A stretch of DNA of 64,000 bases from Coprococcus comes ATCC 27758 (GTDB lineage: Bacteria; Bacillota; Clostridia; Lachnospirales; Lachnospiraceae), in NCBI RefSeq assembly GCF_025149785.1, contig NZ_CP102277.1, positions 930,001 to 994,000 on the forward strand, given 5' to 3'. The position numbers and the translations under genes were made by a program. The notes beneath the pieces are model-generated. The model saw nothing but the letters and a program-made list of their open reading frames with translations, was not told where the DNA came from and searched no databases. This document shows, piece by piece, positions 53,414 to 61,633 of this stretch; within the stretch, counting starts at the first letter, position 1; the number at the start of each line of letters is the position of its first letter.

Positions 53414-53952
53414 TCACAGGTGGCAGTGGAAGTGGTAAATCCGAATATGCAGAGCAGAAGCTTATGGAATATGCCAGCCATTCAAAAAGAAACAAAAAAC
53501 GCTACTATATAGCAACTATGATACCTTTCGGGAAGGAAACGGAAGAGAAAATTGCACGTCACAGAAAACTTCGTGCGGGCAAAGGGTTTGAAACAATCGA
53601 ATGCTATACGGATCTTAAAAAAGCTGCAGAAATCCTGCAGACAAAAGAGACAGGAAGTGTTCTCCTGGAATGTATGTCCAATCTTGTGGCAAATGAAATG
53701 TACGATCCGTCAGGAGCAGGTGAAAATGCAGAAGAGTCCATTCTGGCGGGGATCCATAAGCTGCAGAAGGTCAGTGATGATCTGGTAGTTGTTACAAATG
53801 AAGTATTTTCAGACAGCATGACAGATAATCCGGAGATGGAAGAATATCTGAAGCTTCTCGGAAAGCTAAATCTTCGGATGGGAGAGAGGGCAGATCTGGT
53901 GACAGAAGTTGTGTACGGAATTCCGGTTGAAAGGAAAGATATAAAAAAATGA
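53401..53952 (+). CDS. cobU: Adenosylcobinamide kinase / guanylyltransferase CobU
   Basis: 183 residues. Phosphorylates adenosylcobinamide and adds GMP before CobS acts. P-loop LITGGSGSGKSEYAEQKLME at residues 4-23; RYYIATMIPFGKETEEKIAR near 35; RHRKLRAGKGFETIE with the family histidine near 57; VLLECMSNLVANEMY near 88; VVTNEVFSDSMTDNPEMEEY near 121. The stop overlaps the next ATG by four bases. Confidence 0.93.
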   Translation: MFHLITGGSGSGKSEYAEQKLMEYASHSKRNKKRYYIATMIPFGKETEEKIARHRKLRAGKGFETIECYTDLKKAAEILQTKETGSVLLECMSNLVANEMYDPSGAGENAEESILAGIHKLQKVSDDLVVVTNEVFSDSMTDNPEMEEYLKLLGKLNLRMGERADLVTEVVYGIPVERKDIKK

Positions 53953-54350
53953 AAATGATAATCGGCGGTGCATATCAGGGGAAGCTTGCGTATGCAAAAA
54001 AGCAGAACCCATACATTCATTGGACGGATGGGGAACTATGTGAAGGAGATAATATTTTTGAGGCAGAAGGAGTCTTTCATTTTGAAAAATATATCCAGAG
54101 CATGATAAAAAAAGAAAACTGGTCGGAAAAAGAAGCAATTGATTTCGCATCGAAACTAACAAAAAAGTGTCCGGATATTGTAATTGTGACACAGGAGATC
54201 GGCTATGGTCTGGTTCCGGTAGACGCATTTGATCGCAGATACAGGGAACTGACCGGAAGGATCTGTACCGTACTTGCGGCAAATTCAGATCAGGTAGACC
54301 GGGTAGTATGCGGGATCGGTGTGACGATCAAAGGAGGAAATATCAAGTGA
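53949..54350 (+). CDS. CobU-like protein, divergent paralogue
   Basis: 133 residues. The start MKMIIGGAYQGKLAYAKKQN has an altered P-loop (GGAYQGK), and the C-terminal half VIVTQEIGYGLVPVDAFDRR with YRELTGRICTVLAANSDQVD follows the CobU pattern (EvGxGxVP ... R.yr...G.....A..aD.V) better than the gene before it does. The middle of the family is missing. It may be an accessory or partner subunit to CobU, or a specialised kinase or guanylyltransferase. Both flanking genes overlap it by four bases. Confidence 0.75.
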   Translation: MKMIIGGAYQGKLAYAKKQNPYIHWTDGELCEGDNIFEAEGVFHFEKYIQSMIKKENWSEKEAIDFASKLTKKCPDIVIVTQEIGYGLVPVDAFDRRYRELTGRICTVLAANSDQVDRVVCGIGVTIKGGNIK

Positions 54351-54976
54351 AGATAGAACTGGAAAATGTAAAACCTGCAGAAATAGAAAAACGCAGTTTT
54401 GAGATCATAACAGAAGAACTGGGTGATACGCATCTGATCCCCGGAACAGAACCGATCGTCAAACGCTGTATCCATACAAGCGCAGATTTTGATTATGCCA
54501 AGAACCTGATGTTTTCAGAAGGTGCAGTAGAAAAAGCGCTGGATGCTATCCGAAATGGTGCAGTCATTGTAACCGATACCCAGATGGGAAAAGCAGGTAT
54601 CAACAAACGGAAGCTTGCAGAATACGGAAGCGAAGTTCTTTGCTTCATGTCCGATGAAGATGTAGCAGAAACTGCCAAAAAGAACGGAACCACGCGTGCC
54701 GTTGCAAGCATGGAAAAAGCAGCCACCCTCGATAAAAAAATCATCTTTGCCATCGGAAATGCCCCGACAGCCCTTGTAAGACTCTATGAACTGATCCAGG
54801 ATGGCAAATTAACCCCAGAACTCATCATCGGAGTTCCTGTAGGATTTGTAAATGTTGTCCAGTCTAAAGAGTTAATCCTTTCACTGAAAGACACACCATA
54901 TATCGTGGCAAGAGGCAGAAAAGGTGGCAGCAATATTGCTGCATGTATCTGCAATGCACTATTGTATATGTTGTAG
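54347..54976 (+). CDS. cbiC: Cobalt-precorrin-8 methylmutase CbiC
   Basis: 209 residues from GTG 54347 (AGGAGG nine bases upstream, GTGA overlap with the previous stop). Moves the C11 methyl to C12, giving cobyrinate. EIEKRSFEIITEELGDTHLI near the N-terminus, RCIHTSADFDYAKNLMFSEG with catalytic His (about residue 44), and IFAIGNAPTALVRLYELI near 134 are diagnostic, with RGRKGGSNIAACICNALLY at the end. Last gene of the operon. The final third uses more C-ending codons. Confidence 0.94.
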   Translation: MKIELENVKPAEIEKRSFEIITEELGDTHLIPGTEPIVKRCIHTSADFDYAKNLMFSEGAVEKALDAIRNGAVIVTDTQMGKAGINKRKLAEYGSEVLCFMSDEDVAETAKKNGTTRAVASMEKAATLDKKIIFAIGNAPTALVRLYELIQDGKLTPELIIGVPVGFVNVVQSKELILSLKDTPYIVARGRKGGSNIAACICNALLYML

Positions 54977-54990
54977 ATAGATAAGATGTT

Positions 54991-55075
54991 GGGGTCAAAA
55001 GGTATTTTGCCCCCTTTGATACCAGATTGCTACGTGCGTTTTGCATCGGTTTTCTGACCTTTTGCCCCTGGTATC
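54991..55075. repeat. Extragenic element with interlocking inverted repeats
   Basis: GGGGTCAAAAGGT (54991-55003) can pair with TTTTGCCCC right after it or with ACCTTTTGCCCC (55057-55068). GATACCAG (55018-55025) can pair with CTGGTATC (55068-55075). The two long pairings cross. TGATACCAGATTGCT (55017-55031) is identical to 17790-17804. It sits after cbiC and may act as the operon's 3' end, although no T run follows. Confidence 0.55.
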
Positions 55076-55169
55076 TATATAATAAACAACCCTTATTTAA
55101 TGAGGTTTTTGCATTCTAACTGTCTTTGCGATAATCAAAAAATTAACTATATTGTCAGAAAATAGACAC

Positions 55170-55207
55170 AATTCAGTATTGAATTCTGACCTGTACTCTG
55201 CTATTAT
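55170..55207 (+). promoter_or_regulatory. Promoter with overlapping dyad, SDR gene
   Basis: TTGAAT (55179-55184), 17-base spacer, TATTAT (55202-55207). An inverted repeat AATTCA-GTAT-TGAATT (55170-55185) overlaps the -35 box, a likely repressor site. Confidence 0.55.
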
Positions 55208-55250
55208 AATCGTATGCTAGTTGAAGGACAGCAGGAAGGAGAAATTGATT

Positions 55251-56051
55251 ATGGGATTTTTAACAGGAAAGACTGCAATTATCACAGGCGGCGGAAGAGC
55301 TGTATTAAGTGATGGAAGCTGCGGATCTATTGGATATGGAATTGCAACAGCTTACGCAAAAGAAGGAGCGAATCTGGTAATTACCGGGCGTAATGTAAAG
55401 AAACTCGAAGATGCCAAAGAAGAACTGGAGAGACTCTATGGTATCAAAGTATTACCTGTACAGGCTGATGTCAGCGCGGGGGCTGATAATGAAGCAACAG
55501 TACAGAACGTAGTAAAGCAGGCAATTGATACATTCGGAAGAATTGATGTCCTGATCAATAATGCACAGGCATCCGCATCTGGTGTTACGATCGCAGATCA
55601 TACAACAGACCAGTTCAATCTGGCAATGTATTCCGGCGTATATGCGGTATTCTATTATATGCAGGCATGTTATCCGTATCTGAAAGAGACAAAGGGATCT
55701 GTTATCAACTTTGCTTCAGGTGCCGGACTTTTCGGAAATTACGGACAGTGCGCATATGCAGCGGCAAAAGAAGGAATCCGTGGACTTTCCAGAGTAGCTG
55801 CAACAGAGTGGGGACCAGATGGAATCAATGTCAATATCGTATGCCCGCTCGCATGGACAGCACAGCTTGAGAATTTCCAGAAAGCTTATCCGGAAGCATT
55901 CAAGGCAAATGTAAAGATGCCGCCGGCTGGACATTACGGAGATGTAGAAAAAGAAATCGGACGTGCATGCGTACAGCTTGCATCACCGGATTTCAAATAT
56001 ATGAACGGAGAGACGATCACCTTAGAAGGTGGAATGGGACAGAGACCTTAA
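55251..56051 (+). CDS. Short-chain dehydrogenase/reductase
   Basis: 266 residues from ATG 55251 (AGGAG upstream); a TTG at 55221 would add ten residues. Classical SDR catalytic site: Ser in INFASGAGLFGNY, Tyr and Lys in YGQCAYAAAKEGIRGLSR (about 167-184), NNAQAS near 97 in place of the usual NNAG. The nucleotide-binding loop is unusual: GGG at residues 13-15 is separated from GYGIATAYAKEGANLVITGR by VLSDGSCGSI, about nine extra residues. ITGRN suggests NADP preference. Substrate unknown; FabI-like or hydroxysteroid-type roles cannot be excluded. Confidence 0.87.
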   Translation: MGFLTGKTAIITGGGRAVLSDGSCGSIGYGIATAYAKEGANLVITGRNVKKLEDAKEELERLYGIKVLPVQADVSAGADNEATVQNVVKQAIDTFGRIDVLINNAQASASGVTIADHTTDQFNLAMYSGVYAVFYYMQACYPYLKETKGSVINFASGAGLFGNYGQCAYAAAKEGIRGLSRVAATEWGPDGINVNIVCPLAWTAQLENFQKAYPEAFKANVKMPPAGHYGDVEKEIGRACVQLASPDFKYMNGETITLEGGMGQRP

Positions 56052-56071
56052 GAAAAATCCATAAAAGCCAA

Positions 56072-56117
56072 AGGGAGTGCCTGTGCGTTTTTTGAATCGT
56101 ACAGTCGCTCTCTTTTT
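56072..56117 (+). terminator. Terminator after SDR gene
   Basis: AGGGAGTGCCTGTGCG (56072-56087) pairs, with several G-T pairs, to CGTACAGTCGCTCTCT (56098-56113), then TTTTT. Confidence 0.65.
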
Positions 56118-56184
56118 ATTTCATAGGGAATTCCGAAGAAACTTCCTATGAAATAAAAGGCACTACGTGCCGGAGATGCGCACT
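56114..56184. repeat. Dispersed hairpin element
   Basis: A long inverted repeat, arms 56114-56130 and 56143-56158 with one bulged base, then GGCAC-TAC-GTGCC (56159-56171) and GGAGATGCGCACT. The arrangement (AT-rich hairpin, AAAA, short GC palindrome, GATGYGCACT) repeats that at 5177-5235. Confidence 0.55.
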
Positions 56185-56277
56185 CTTTTTAGCTTCTCCG
56201 TCTTGACATCTTTAAAAACGTCATTCAAAATAAGAACGGAAAGAAAATTTAAATCATTTAATCGAGGCTAAAAAGAT

Positions 56278-56949
56278 ATGAAAGCAGTTATTTTTGATAT
56301 GGACGGTGTTCTGATCAACACAGAACCATTACACTATCGTTGCTGGAAAGAAATTTTAAAAGAGAAGAACGGAATCGATCTTGACTATGAGGTTTACCTT
56401 CCGTGTATCGGTTCTACCCGTGGATTCTTCATGGATTTGATCAATGAGAATTATGGGCCGGTTTTTGATGATGTGGATAAGATGAATGCGCTCATGAAAG
56501 AGAAAAAAGCGCAGATTACAGAGGCAGAAGGATTTCCGGAGATGCCGGGAATTAAAGAAGCATTGAAGCAGTTAAAAGACGAAGGATATCTGCTTGCAGT
56601 AGCGTCTTCCTCTCCGGCTTATGCGATCAAAGATGCATTAAAGTCTCTGGATATGGAGAAATATTTTACAGTGGTCATGAGTGGAGATTATGTAGAGCAT
56701 CCAAAACCGGCACCGGATACTTTCCTTGTAACGGCAGAGAAACTGGGAATGGAGCCGGAGGACTGTCTGGTAGTAGAGGATTCGACTAACGGTGGAGGAG
56801 CTGCCAGAGCAGCCGGTATGAAATGTATCTGGTTCCACAACCCGGATTCCGGAAGGCAGGATATCCCGGATGCGGTACTGGAATTTCCGGCATGGACCAG
56901 CGAAAATGTAGAAAAAATGCTGAAAATATTAGGAAAAGAGGGAGAGTAA
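56278..56949 (+). CDS. HAD-family hydrolase, beta-phosphoglucomutase-like
   Basis: 223 residues. Motif I FDMDGVLINTEPLH (nucleophile Asp 8), helical cap (about 18-85), motif II AVASSSPAY near 104, motif III lysine in VEHPKPAPDTFLVTAEKLGM near 140, motif IV LVVEDSTNGGGAARAAGMKC near 162. This is the subclass I pattern of beta-phosphoglucomutases and sugar-phosphate phosphatases. No sugar gene is adjacent to fix the substrate. Three bases separate it from the acetyltransferase gene. Confidence 0.9.
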   Translation: MKAVIFDMDGVLINTEPLHYRCWKEILKEKNGIDLDYEVYLPCIGSTRGFFMDLINENYGPVFDDVDKMNALMKEKKAQITEAEGFPEMPGIKEALKQLKDEGYLLAVASSSPAYAIKDALKSLDMEKYFTVVMSGDYVEHPKPAPDTFLVTAEKLGMEPEDCLVVEDSTNGGGAARAAGMKCIWFHNPDSGRQDIPDAVLEFPAWTSENVEKMLKILGKEGE

Positions 56950-56951
56950 AG

Positions 56952-57452
56952 ATGAGAATAAGAACAGCAGATCTGAGTGATCTGAAAGAAATTGCCCGTG
57001 TGGAGGCAGCGTGTTTCCCGGCAGCAGAAGCGGCAACAGAAGAAGAATTTGAAAAGAGACTTACTTTTTATAAAGATCATTTCTGGCTGATGTTTGAAGA
57101 AGAGAAGTTGATCGCCTTCGTGGACGGTATGGTGACGAATCAGGAAGATCTGACAGACGAAATGTATGAAAAAGCGGAAATGCATGATGAAAAAGGTGAC
57201 TGGCAGATGATTTTTGGTGTAAATACGCTGCCGTCTTACCGGAAACATGGATATGCAGGAGAATTGATCAAAAGAGCGATTACAGATGCAAAAGAGCAGG
57301 GAAGAAAGGGACTTGTCCTTACCTGCAAGGACCGGCTGATATCTTATTATGCCAGGTTTGGATTCAAAAATGAAGGTGTCTCAGAATCAGTACATGGAAA
57401 CGTGGTCTGGAATCAGATGAGACTTACATTTGATGAAGGGCTGGGTGAATAA
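56952..57452 (+). CDS. GNAT family N-acetyltransferase
   Basis: 166 residues from ATG 56952 with GGGAG upstream. MRIRTADLSDLKEIARVEAA opens the GNAT fold and the acetyl-CoA loop is seen in GVNTLPSYRKHGYAGELIKR (about 94-113; R-x-x-G-x-A variant KHGYAG). LTCKDRLISYYARFGFKNEG near 127 is the conserved strand-helix following it, which resembles the AANAT-like branch acting on small amines. Probably in one transcript with the HAD gene before it and the MATE gene after it. Confidence 0.87.
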   Translation: MRIRTADLSDLKEIARVEAACFPAAEAATEEEFEKRLTFYKDHFWLMFEEEKLIAFVDGMVTNQEDLTDEMYEKAEMHDEKGDWQMIFGVNTLPSYRKHGYAGELIKRAITDAKEQGRKGLVLTCKDRLISYYARFGFKNEGVSESVHGNVVWNQMRLTFDEGLGE

Positions 57453-57453
57453 T

Positions 57454-58815
57454 GTGAAAAAAAATAAGTTTGAAATTGATATGTGCAACGGCTCCATCAT
57501 GGACAAGCTGATCTCTTTTTCACTGCCGCTTATGGTTTCCGGAATTCTGCAGCTTGCGTTTAATGCAGTGGATATCATCGTGGTAGGAAGATTCTCCGGG
57601 AGTCAGGCACTTGCCGCAGTCGGCTCCACAACAGCACTGATTAATGTGTTTACGAACCTGTTTATCGGAATTTCACTTGGTGCCAATGTTCTTGCAGCCA
57701 GATTTTATGCAGCGGGCAAAGACCGGGAGATGTCGGAAACAGTACATACTTCGATCACACTTGCGCTGATCAGTGGAATTATGATGGCAGTTATCGGGGT
57801 GCTTCTTGCAAAGTGGGCACTTGAAATTATGGGAACGCCGGATGATGTGATCGGGCAGTCTGCCTTATATATGCGGATCTATTTTATGGGAATGCCATTT
57901 TTTATGTTATATAACTATGGGGCGGCCATTTTAAGGGCGATTGGTGATACAAAAAGGCCATTGATCTTCCTGATCATTTCCGGAATTGCAAATGCCGCGC
58001 TGAACATGATACTGGTTATTCTTTTTCATATGGGAGTTGCCGGGGTTGCAATTGGAACAATTATTTCACAGCTGATTTCCTGTGTGCTGGTACTGACCTG
58101 TCTGTACCGGTCGGAAGGAAGTTATCAGCTTCGTTTCTCCAAACTGAAGATCAATGGTGCCTACATGGAACAGATTTTCCAGGTGGGAGTTCCGGCGGGA
58201 ATCCAGAGTACGGTCATCAATTTGTCCAATGCACTGTTGCAGTCCTCGGTTAATTCATTTGGATCGATTGCGATGGCAGGCTATACAGCAGCGAACAATA
58301 TGCTTGGGTTCCTTTATATGTCAGTGAATTCGATAACTCAGGCATGTATGAGTTTTACCAGTCAGAATTATGGTGTCGGTAAGCTGAAACGAATGGATAA
58401 GGTGCTGCGTGACTGTGCGATTCTGTCTATATCGATCGCGGTAGTGCTTGGTGGTCTTGCCTATTGCTTCGGACCGCAGATTCTGACAATTTATACTTCA
58501 GATCCAAAGGTTATCAACTGCGGAATGGAAATCCTGGCGTATACATCGATCACTTATTTCCTGTGTGGGATCATGGATTTGTTTCCGGGTGCGCTTCGTG
58601 GAATGGGATATTCAGCAGTCCCGATGGTGCTTTCAGTGATCGGAACGGTGGGAACAAGAATTGTGTGGGTATTTGGAATTTTTCCGAACCACAGATCTTT
58701 ATCCGTACTTTTTGTATCCTATCCGGTGTCATGGATCCTTACCATTGTACTTCAGGTCGTGTGCTTCTATTTTGTGAGAAAAAGGGTACATCAGAAAGAA
58801 AAAAGATTGTTATAA
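57454..58815 (+). CDS. MATE family efflux transporter (second)
   Basis: 453 residues from GTG 57454, one base past the acetyltransferase stop with GGGTG six bases upstream; ATG 57433 in the same frame is an alternative overlapping start. Twelve predicted helices. GSIMDKLISFSLPLMVSGIL near the N-terminus, NAVDIIVVGRFSGSQALAAV, RAIGDTKRPLIFLIISGIAN in the first half and ALRGMGYSAVPMVLSVIGTV in the second are MATE signatures. Coupling with an acetyltransferase hints at modification plus export, but this is speculative. Confidence 0.9.
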   Translation: MKKNKFEIDMCNGSIMDKLISFSLPLMVSGILQLAFNAVDIIVVGRFSGSQALAAVGSTTALINVFTNLFIGISLGANVLAARFYAAGKDREMSETVHTSITLALISGIMMAVIGVLLAKWALEIMGTPDDVIGQSALYMRIYFMGMPFFMLYNYGAAILRAIGDTKRPLIFLIISGIANAALNMILVILFHMGVAGVAIGTIISQLISCVLVLTCLYRSEGSYQLRFSKLKINGAYMEQIFQVGVPAGIQSTVINLSNALLQSSVNSFGSIAMAGYTAANNMLGFLYMSVNSITQACMSFTSQNYGVGKLKRMDKVLRDCAILSISIAVVLGGLAYCFGPQILTIYTSDPKVINCGMEILAYTSITYFLCGIMDLFPGALRGMGYSAVPMVLSVIGTVGTRIVWVFGIFPNHRSLSVLFVSYPVSWILTIVLQVVCFYFVRKRVHQKEKRLL

Positions 58816-58857
58816 ACAGAACGAAATTGTGAAAATCGACAGTAGGGCATTGTGAAA

Positions 58858-58886
58858 AACAGACAGATTTATCTGTCTGTTTTTGT
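58858..58886 (+). terminator. Intrinsic terminator after second MATE gene
   Basis: AACAGACAGAT (58858-58868) and ATCTGTCTGTT (58871-58881), then TTTTG. Perfect 11-pair stem with a two-base gap. Confidence 0.85.
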
Positions 58887-58985
58887 ATATATATAATAAA
58901 TGTGCTTGCAATAGAAAGACACATGTGCTTGTATCTGCTACAAAAACATGAACATGTAAAATGTTTGTGTATCACGGAAAATAGA

Positions 58986-59060
58986 TTGAAAAGAGAAGAA
59001 AAATAGGGTATCCTAAGTATAGAAAAACAAAAGTAATAAAAAGTCCGCGTTAAACGGACA
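58986..59060 (+). promoter_or_regulatory. Promoter and leader hairpin of tdh-kbl
   Basis: TTGAAA (58986-58991), 17-base spacer, TATCCT (59009-59014). The short leader contains the stem GTCCG-CGTTAAA-CGGAC (59043-59059), ending 13 bases before the ribosome site GGAGG (59073-59077). Confidence 0.6.
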
Positions 59061-59085
59061 TATGTGTCATGCGGAGGTAATGAAG

Positions 59086-60138
59086 ATGAATGATAATAAA
59101 ATGTGGGCGTTAGTAAAGGAAAAACCGGAACAGGGACTCTGGCTGAAAAGAGTACAGATTCCGGAAGTAGGACCAAATGACGTAAAGATCAAGATCCATA
59201 AAAATGCAATCTGTGGTACCGATGTACATATTTACCAGTGGAATGAATGGGCACAGCATACTATTCCGATCGGACTGACCGCAGGACATGAATATGTCGG
59301 GGAAGTTGTAGAAGTCGGTGCAGGTGTACAGGGATTCAAGGTGGGCGATCTGGTATCCGGTGAAGGACATATCACTTGTGGAAAATGCAGAAACTGTCTA
59401 GAAGGGCACAAAGAGAACTGCAAAGATGCCAAAGGCGTTGGGGTAAACCGGAACGGTGCGTTTGCAGAATATCTGGTTATTCCCGCTTCAAATGTATGGC
59501 CGTGCAATCCGGCAATTGATGAAGAATTATATGCGATCTTTGATCCATTTGGAAATGCAACCCATACTGCATTATCTTACGACATGCTTGGTGAAGATGT
59601 GCTGATCACAGGTGCAGGGCCGATTGGGATCATGGCAGCGGCGATTGCAAAATTTGCAGGAGCAAGACATGTGGTAATCACGGATATGAACCAGTACCGT
59701 CTGGATCTGGCAGCAAAAATGGGTGCGACCAGATGCGTTAATCTGACACAGGAAAAACTGACGGATGTGATGCATGAGATCGGAATGACAGAAGGCTTTG
59801 ATATCGGACTTGAAATGTCCGGAAGCCAGCCGGGACTTTCTGATATGATCCATAACATGAAACATGGTGGAAAGATCGCACTTCTCGGATTGCAGAGACA
59901 GGATGCAACCGTAGATCTTGAGACAGTGATCTTCAATGGGTTGAATATCCGCGGAATTTATGGAAGAAAAGTATGGGATACCTGGTACAAGATGTCTACG
60001 ATGATCCAGGCGGGACTTGATATTTCACCGATCATCACACACCATTTTGATATCCGCGATTATGAAAAAGGATTTGAGGCAATGATCTCAGGACAGTCAG
60101 GAAAGGTGATCCTTGACTGGGCACATATTAACGATTAG
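59086..60138 (+). CDS. tdh: L-threonine 3-dehydrogenase
   Basis: 350 residues from ATG 59086, eight bases after GGAGG; ATGs at 59062 and 59080 are less well placed. Zinc medium-chain dehydrogenase oxidising threonine to 2-amino-3-ketobutyrate with NAD+. Catalytic zinc ligands in [17 protein letters not shown] (Cys about 38) and AGHEYVGEV; structural zinc in [15 protein letters not shown]; nucleotide motif [16 protein letters not shown] near 170. TDH-specific ending [20 protein letters not shown]. Paired with kbl, 26 bases downstream. Confidence 0.94.
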   Translation: MNDNKMWALVKEKPEQGLWLKRVQIPEVGPNDVKIKIHKNAICGTDVHIYQWNEWAQHTIPIGLTAGHEYVGEVVEVGAGVQGFKVGDLVSGEGHITCGKCRNCLEGHKENCKDAKGVGVNRNGAFAEYLVIPASNVWPCNPAIDEELYAIFDPFGNATHTALSYDMLGEDVLITGAGPIGIMAAAIAKFAGARHVVITDMNQYRLDLAAKMGATRCVNLTQEKLTDVMHEIGMTEGFDIGLEMSGSQPGLSDMIHNMKHGGKIALLGLQRQDATVDLETVIFNGLNIRGIYGRKVWDTWYKMSTMIQAGLDISPIITHHFDIRDYEKGFEAMISGQSGKVILDWAHIND

Positions 60139-60164
60139 GAAAAGCAGAAGAAGGAGAGAATAAA

Positions 60165-61361
60165 ATGGCAAGAAAAAATGATATTTTAAGTATTTATACA
60201 AAAGAAGTAGAACAGATCAAAGCAGATGGTCTTTTCAAAGGGGAAGCACCGTTCGTATCTCCGCAGGGCGCAAAGGTTGTAATGGAAGACGGAAGAGAGC
60301 TTCTTAATATGTGTGCCAATAACTATCTTGGACTTGGGGACAATCAGAGACTGATCGATGCAGCGAAGAGAACTTATGATGAAAAAGGATATGGGGTTGC
60401 TTCTGTCAGATTTATCTGCGGAACACAGGACATCCACAAAAAACTGGAAAAGAAGATTTCCGGATTTCTGGGAACAGATGATACGATTTTATATTCTTCC
60501 TGCTTTGATGCAAATGGTGGACTTTTTGAAACAATCCTGACTGCGGAGGATGCAGTGATCAGTGATGAACTGAACCATGCTTCCATCATTGACGGAGTTC
60601 GTCTCTGTAAGGCAAAAAGATACCGCTACAAAAATAACAACATGGAAGATCTGGAAGCACAGCTTCAGGCTGCAGATGCAGCAGGAGCAAGAGTCAAACT
60701 GATCGCTACAGACGGTGTATTTTCAATGGATGGAATCATCTGTAACTTAAAAGGTGTCTGTGATCTTGCTGATAAATACAACGCACTGGTTATGGTGGAT
60801 GACAGCCATGCAGTTGGATTTGTAGGAGCACACGGCAGAGGAACTTCCGAATACTGTGGCGTAGAAGGAAGAGTGGATATCATTACAGGAACACTCGGAA
60901 AAGCACTCGGTGGGGCTTCCGGTGGATATACATCCGGAAGAAAAGAGATCATCGATCTGCTTCGTCAGAGAAGTCGTCCGTACCTGTTCTCCAACTCTCT
61001 TGCACCGGCAATCGCAGGAGCAAGTATTGAGATGTTCAATATGCTGGAAGAAAGCACCGAGCTTCGTGACCATCTGGAAGAAGTAACCGCATACTACCGC
61101 AAGCAGCTGGTAGAAAATGGATTTGATATCATCGAAGGAACCCATCCATGTGTACCGGTTATGCTTTATGATGAAAGACTTGCCGGAGAATATGCAAAGA
61201 AAATGATGGAAAAAGGGGTATATGTGGTTGCATTCTCTTATCCGGTTGTACCGAAAGGAAAAGCAAGAATCCGCACACAGGTATGCGCGAGCCATACAAA
61301 AGAAGATATTGATTTCATTATCAAATGTTTTAAAGAGACTAGAGAAGAGATTGGAAAATAA
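60165..61361 (+). CDS. kbl: Glycine C-acetyltransferase (2-amino-3-ketobutyrate CoA ligase)
   Basis: 398 residues, PLP alpha-oxoamine synthase splitting 2-amino-3-ketobutyrate with CoA into glycine and acetyl-CoA. [20 protein letters not shown] near 45, [14 protein letters not shown] near 109, [20 protein letters not shown] near 206, and the PLP lysine in [20 protein letters not shown] near 243. AGAAGGAGAG precedes the ATG. With tdh it forms the two-step threonine degradation route to glycine. Confidence 0.95.
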   Translation: MARKNDILSIYTKEVEQIKADGLFKGEAPFVSPQGAKVVMEDGRELLNMCANNYLGLGDNQRLIDAAKRTYDEKGYGVASVRFICGTQDIHKKLEKKISGFLGTDDTILYSSCFDANGGLFETILTAEDAVISDELNHASIIDGVRLCKAKRYRYKNNNMEDLEAQLQAADAAGARVKLIATDGVFSMDGIICNLKGVCDLADKYNALVMVDDSHAVGFVGAHGRGTSEYCGVEGRVDIITGTLGKALGGASGGYTSGRKEIIDLLRQRSRPYLFSNSLAPAIAGASIEMFNMLEESTELRDHLEEVTAYYRKQLVENGFDIIEGTHPCVPVMLYDERLAGEYAKKMMEKGVYVVAFSYPVVPKGKARIRTQVCASHTKEDIDFIIKCFKETREEIGK

Positions 61362-61376
61362 ATTGCTACAGGATAG

Positions 61377-61414
61377 AAAAATGCCGGACAGTACAAAATG
61401 TTGCCCGGCATTTT
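61377..61414 (+). terminator. Intrinsic terminator after kbl
   Basis: AAAATGCCGG and CCGGCATTTT with TTGT after, stem arms about 61378-61387 and 61405-61414. Confidence 0.8.
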
Positions 61415-61549
61415 GTGATGATATAACAGAGAAATTTGACTAAAAAATGTTACAGGAAAATTTTCGGAGGCGTTAAATAAAAATAAAAGAATATTTTTGG
61501 AATGTAATCATGGTAATTATGTAAACCCTGAAAAAATGGAGAGAAAAGC

Positions 61550-61578
61550 TTGTGGGAAAGGCAGGAATACTATAAAAT
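61550..61578 (+). promoter_or_regulatory. Promoter of the cysteine desulfidase-like gene
   Basis: TTGTGG (61550-61555), 17-base spacer, TAAAAT (61573-61578). A small inverted repeat TGTCA-TC-TGACA lies at about 61609-61620, just before the ribosome site. Confidence 0.5.
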
Positions 61579-61633
61579 AAACAGGGAACAATAAAAAGAT
61601 GAATGGGGTGTCATCTGACAGAGGAGAGAAAAG

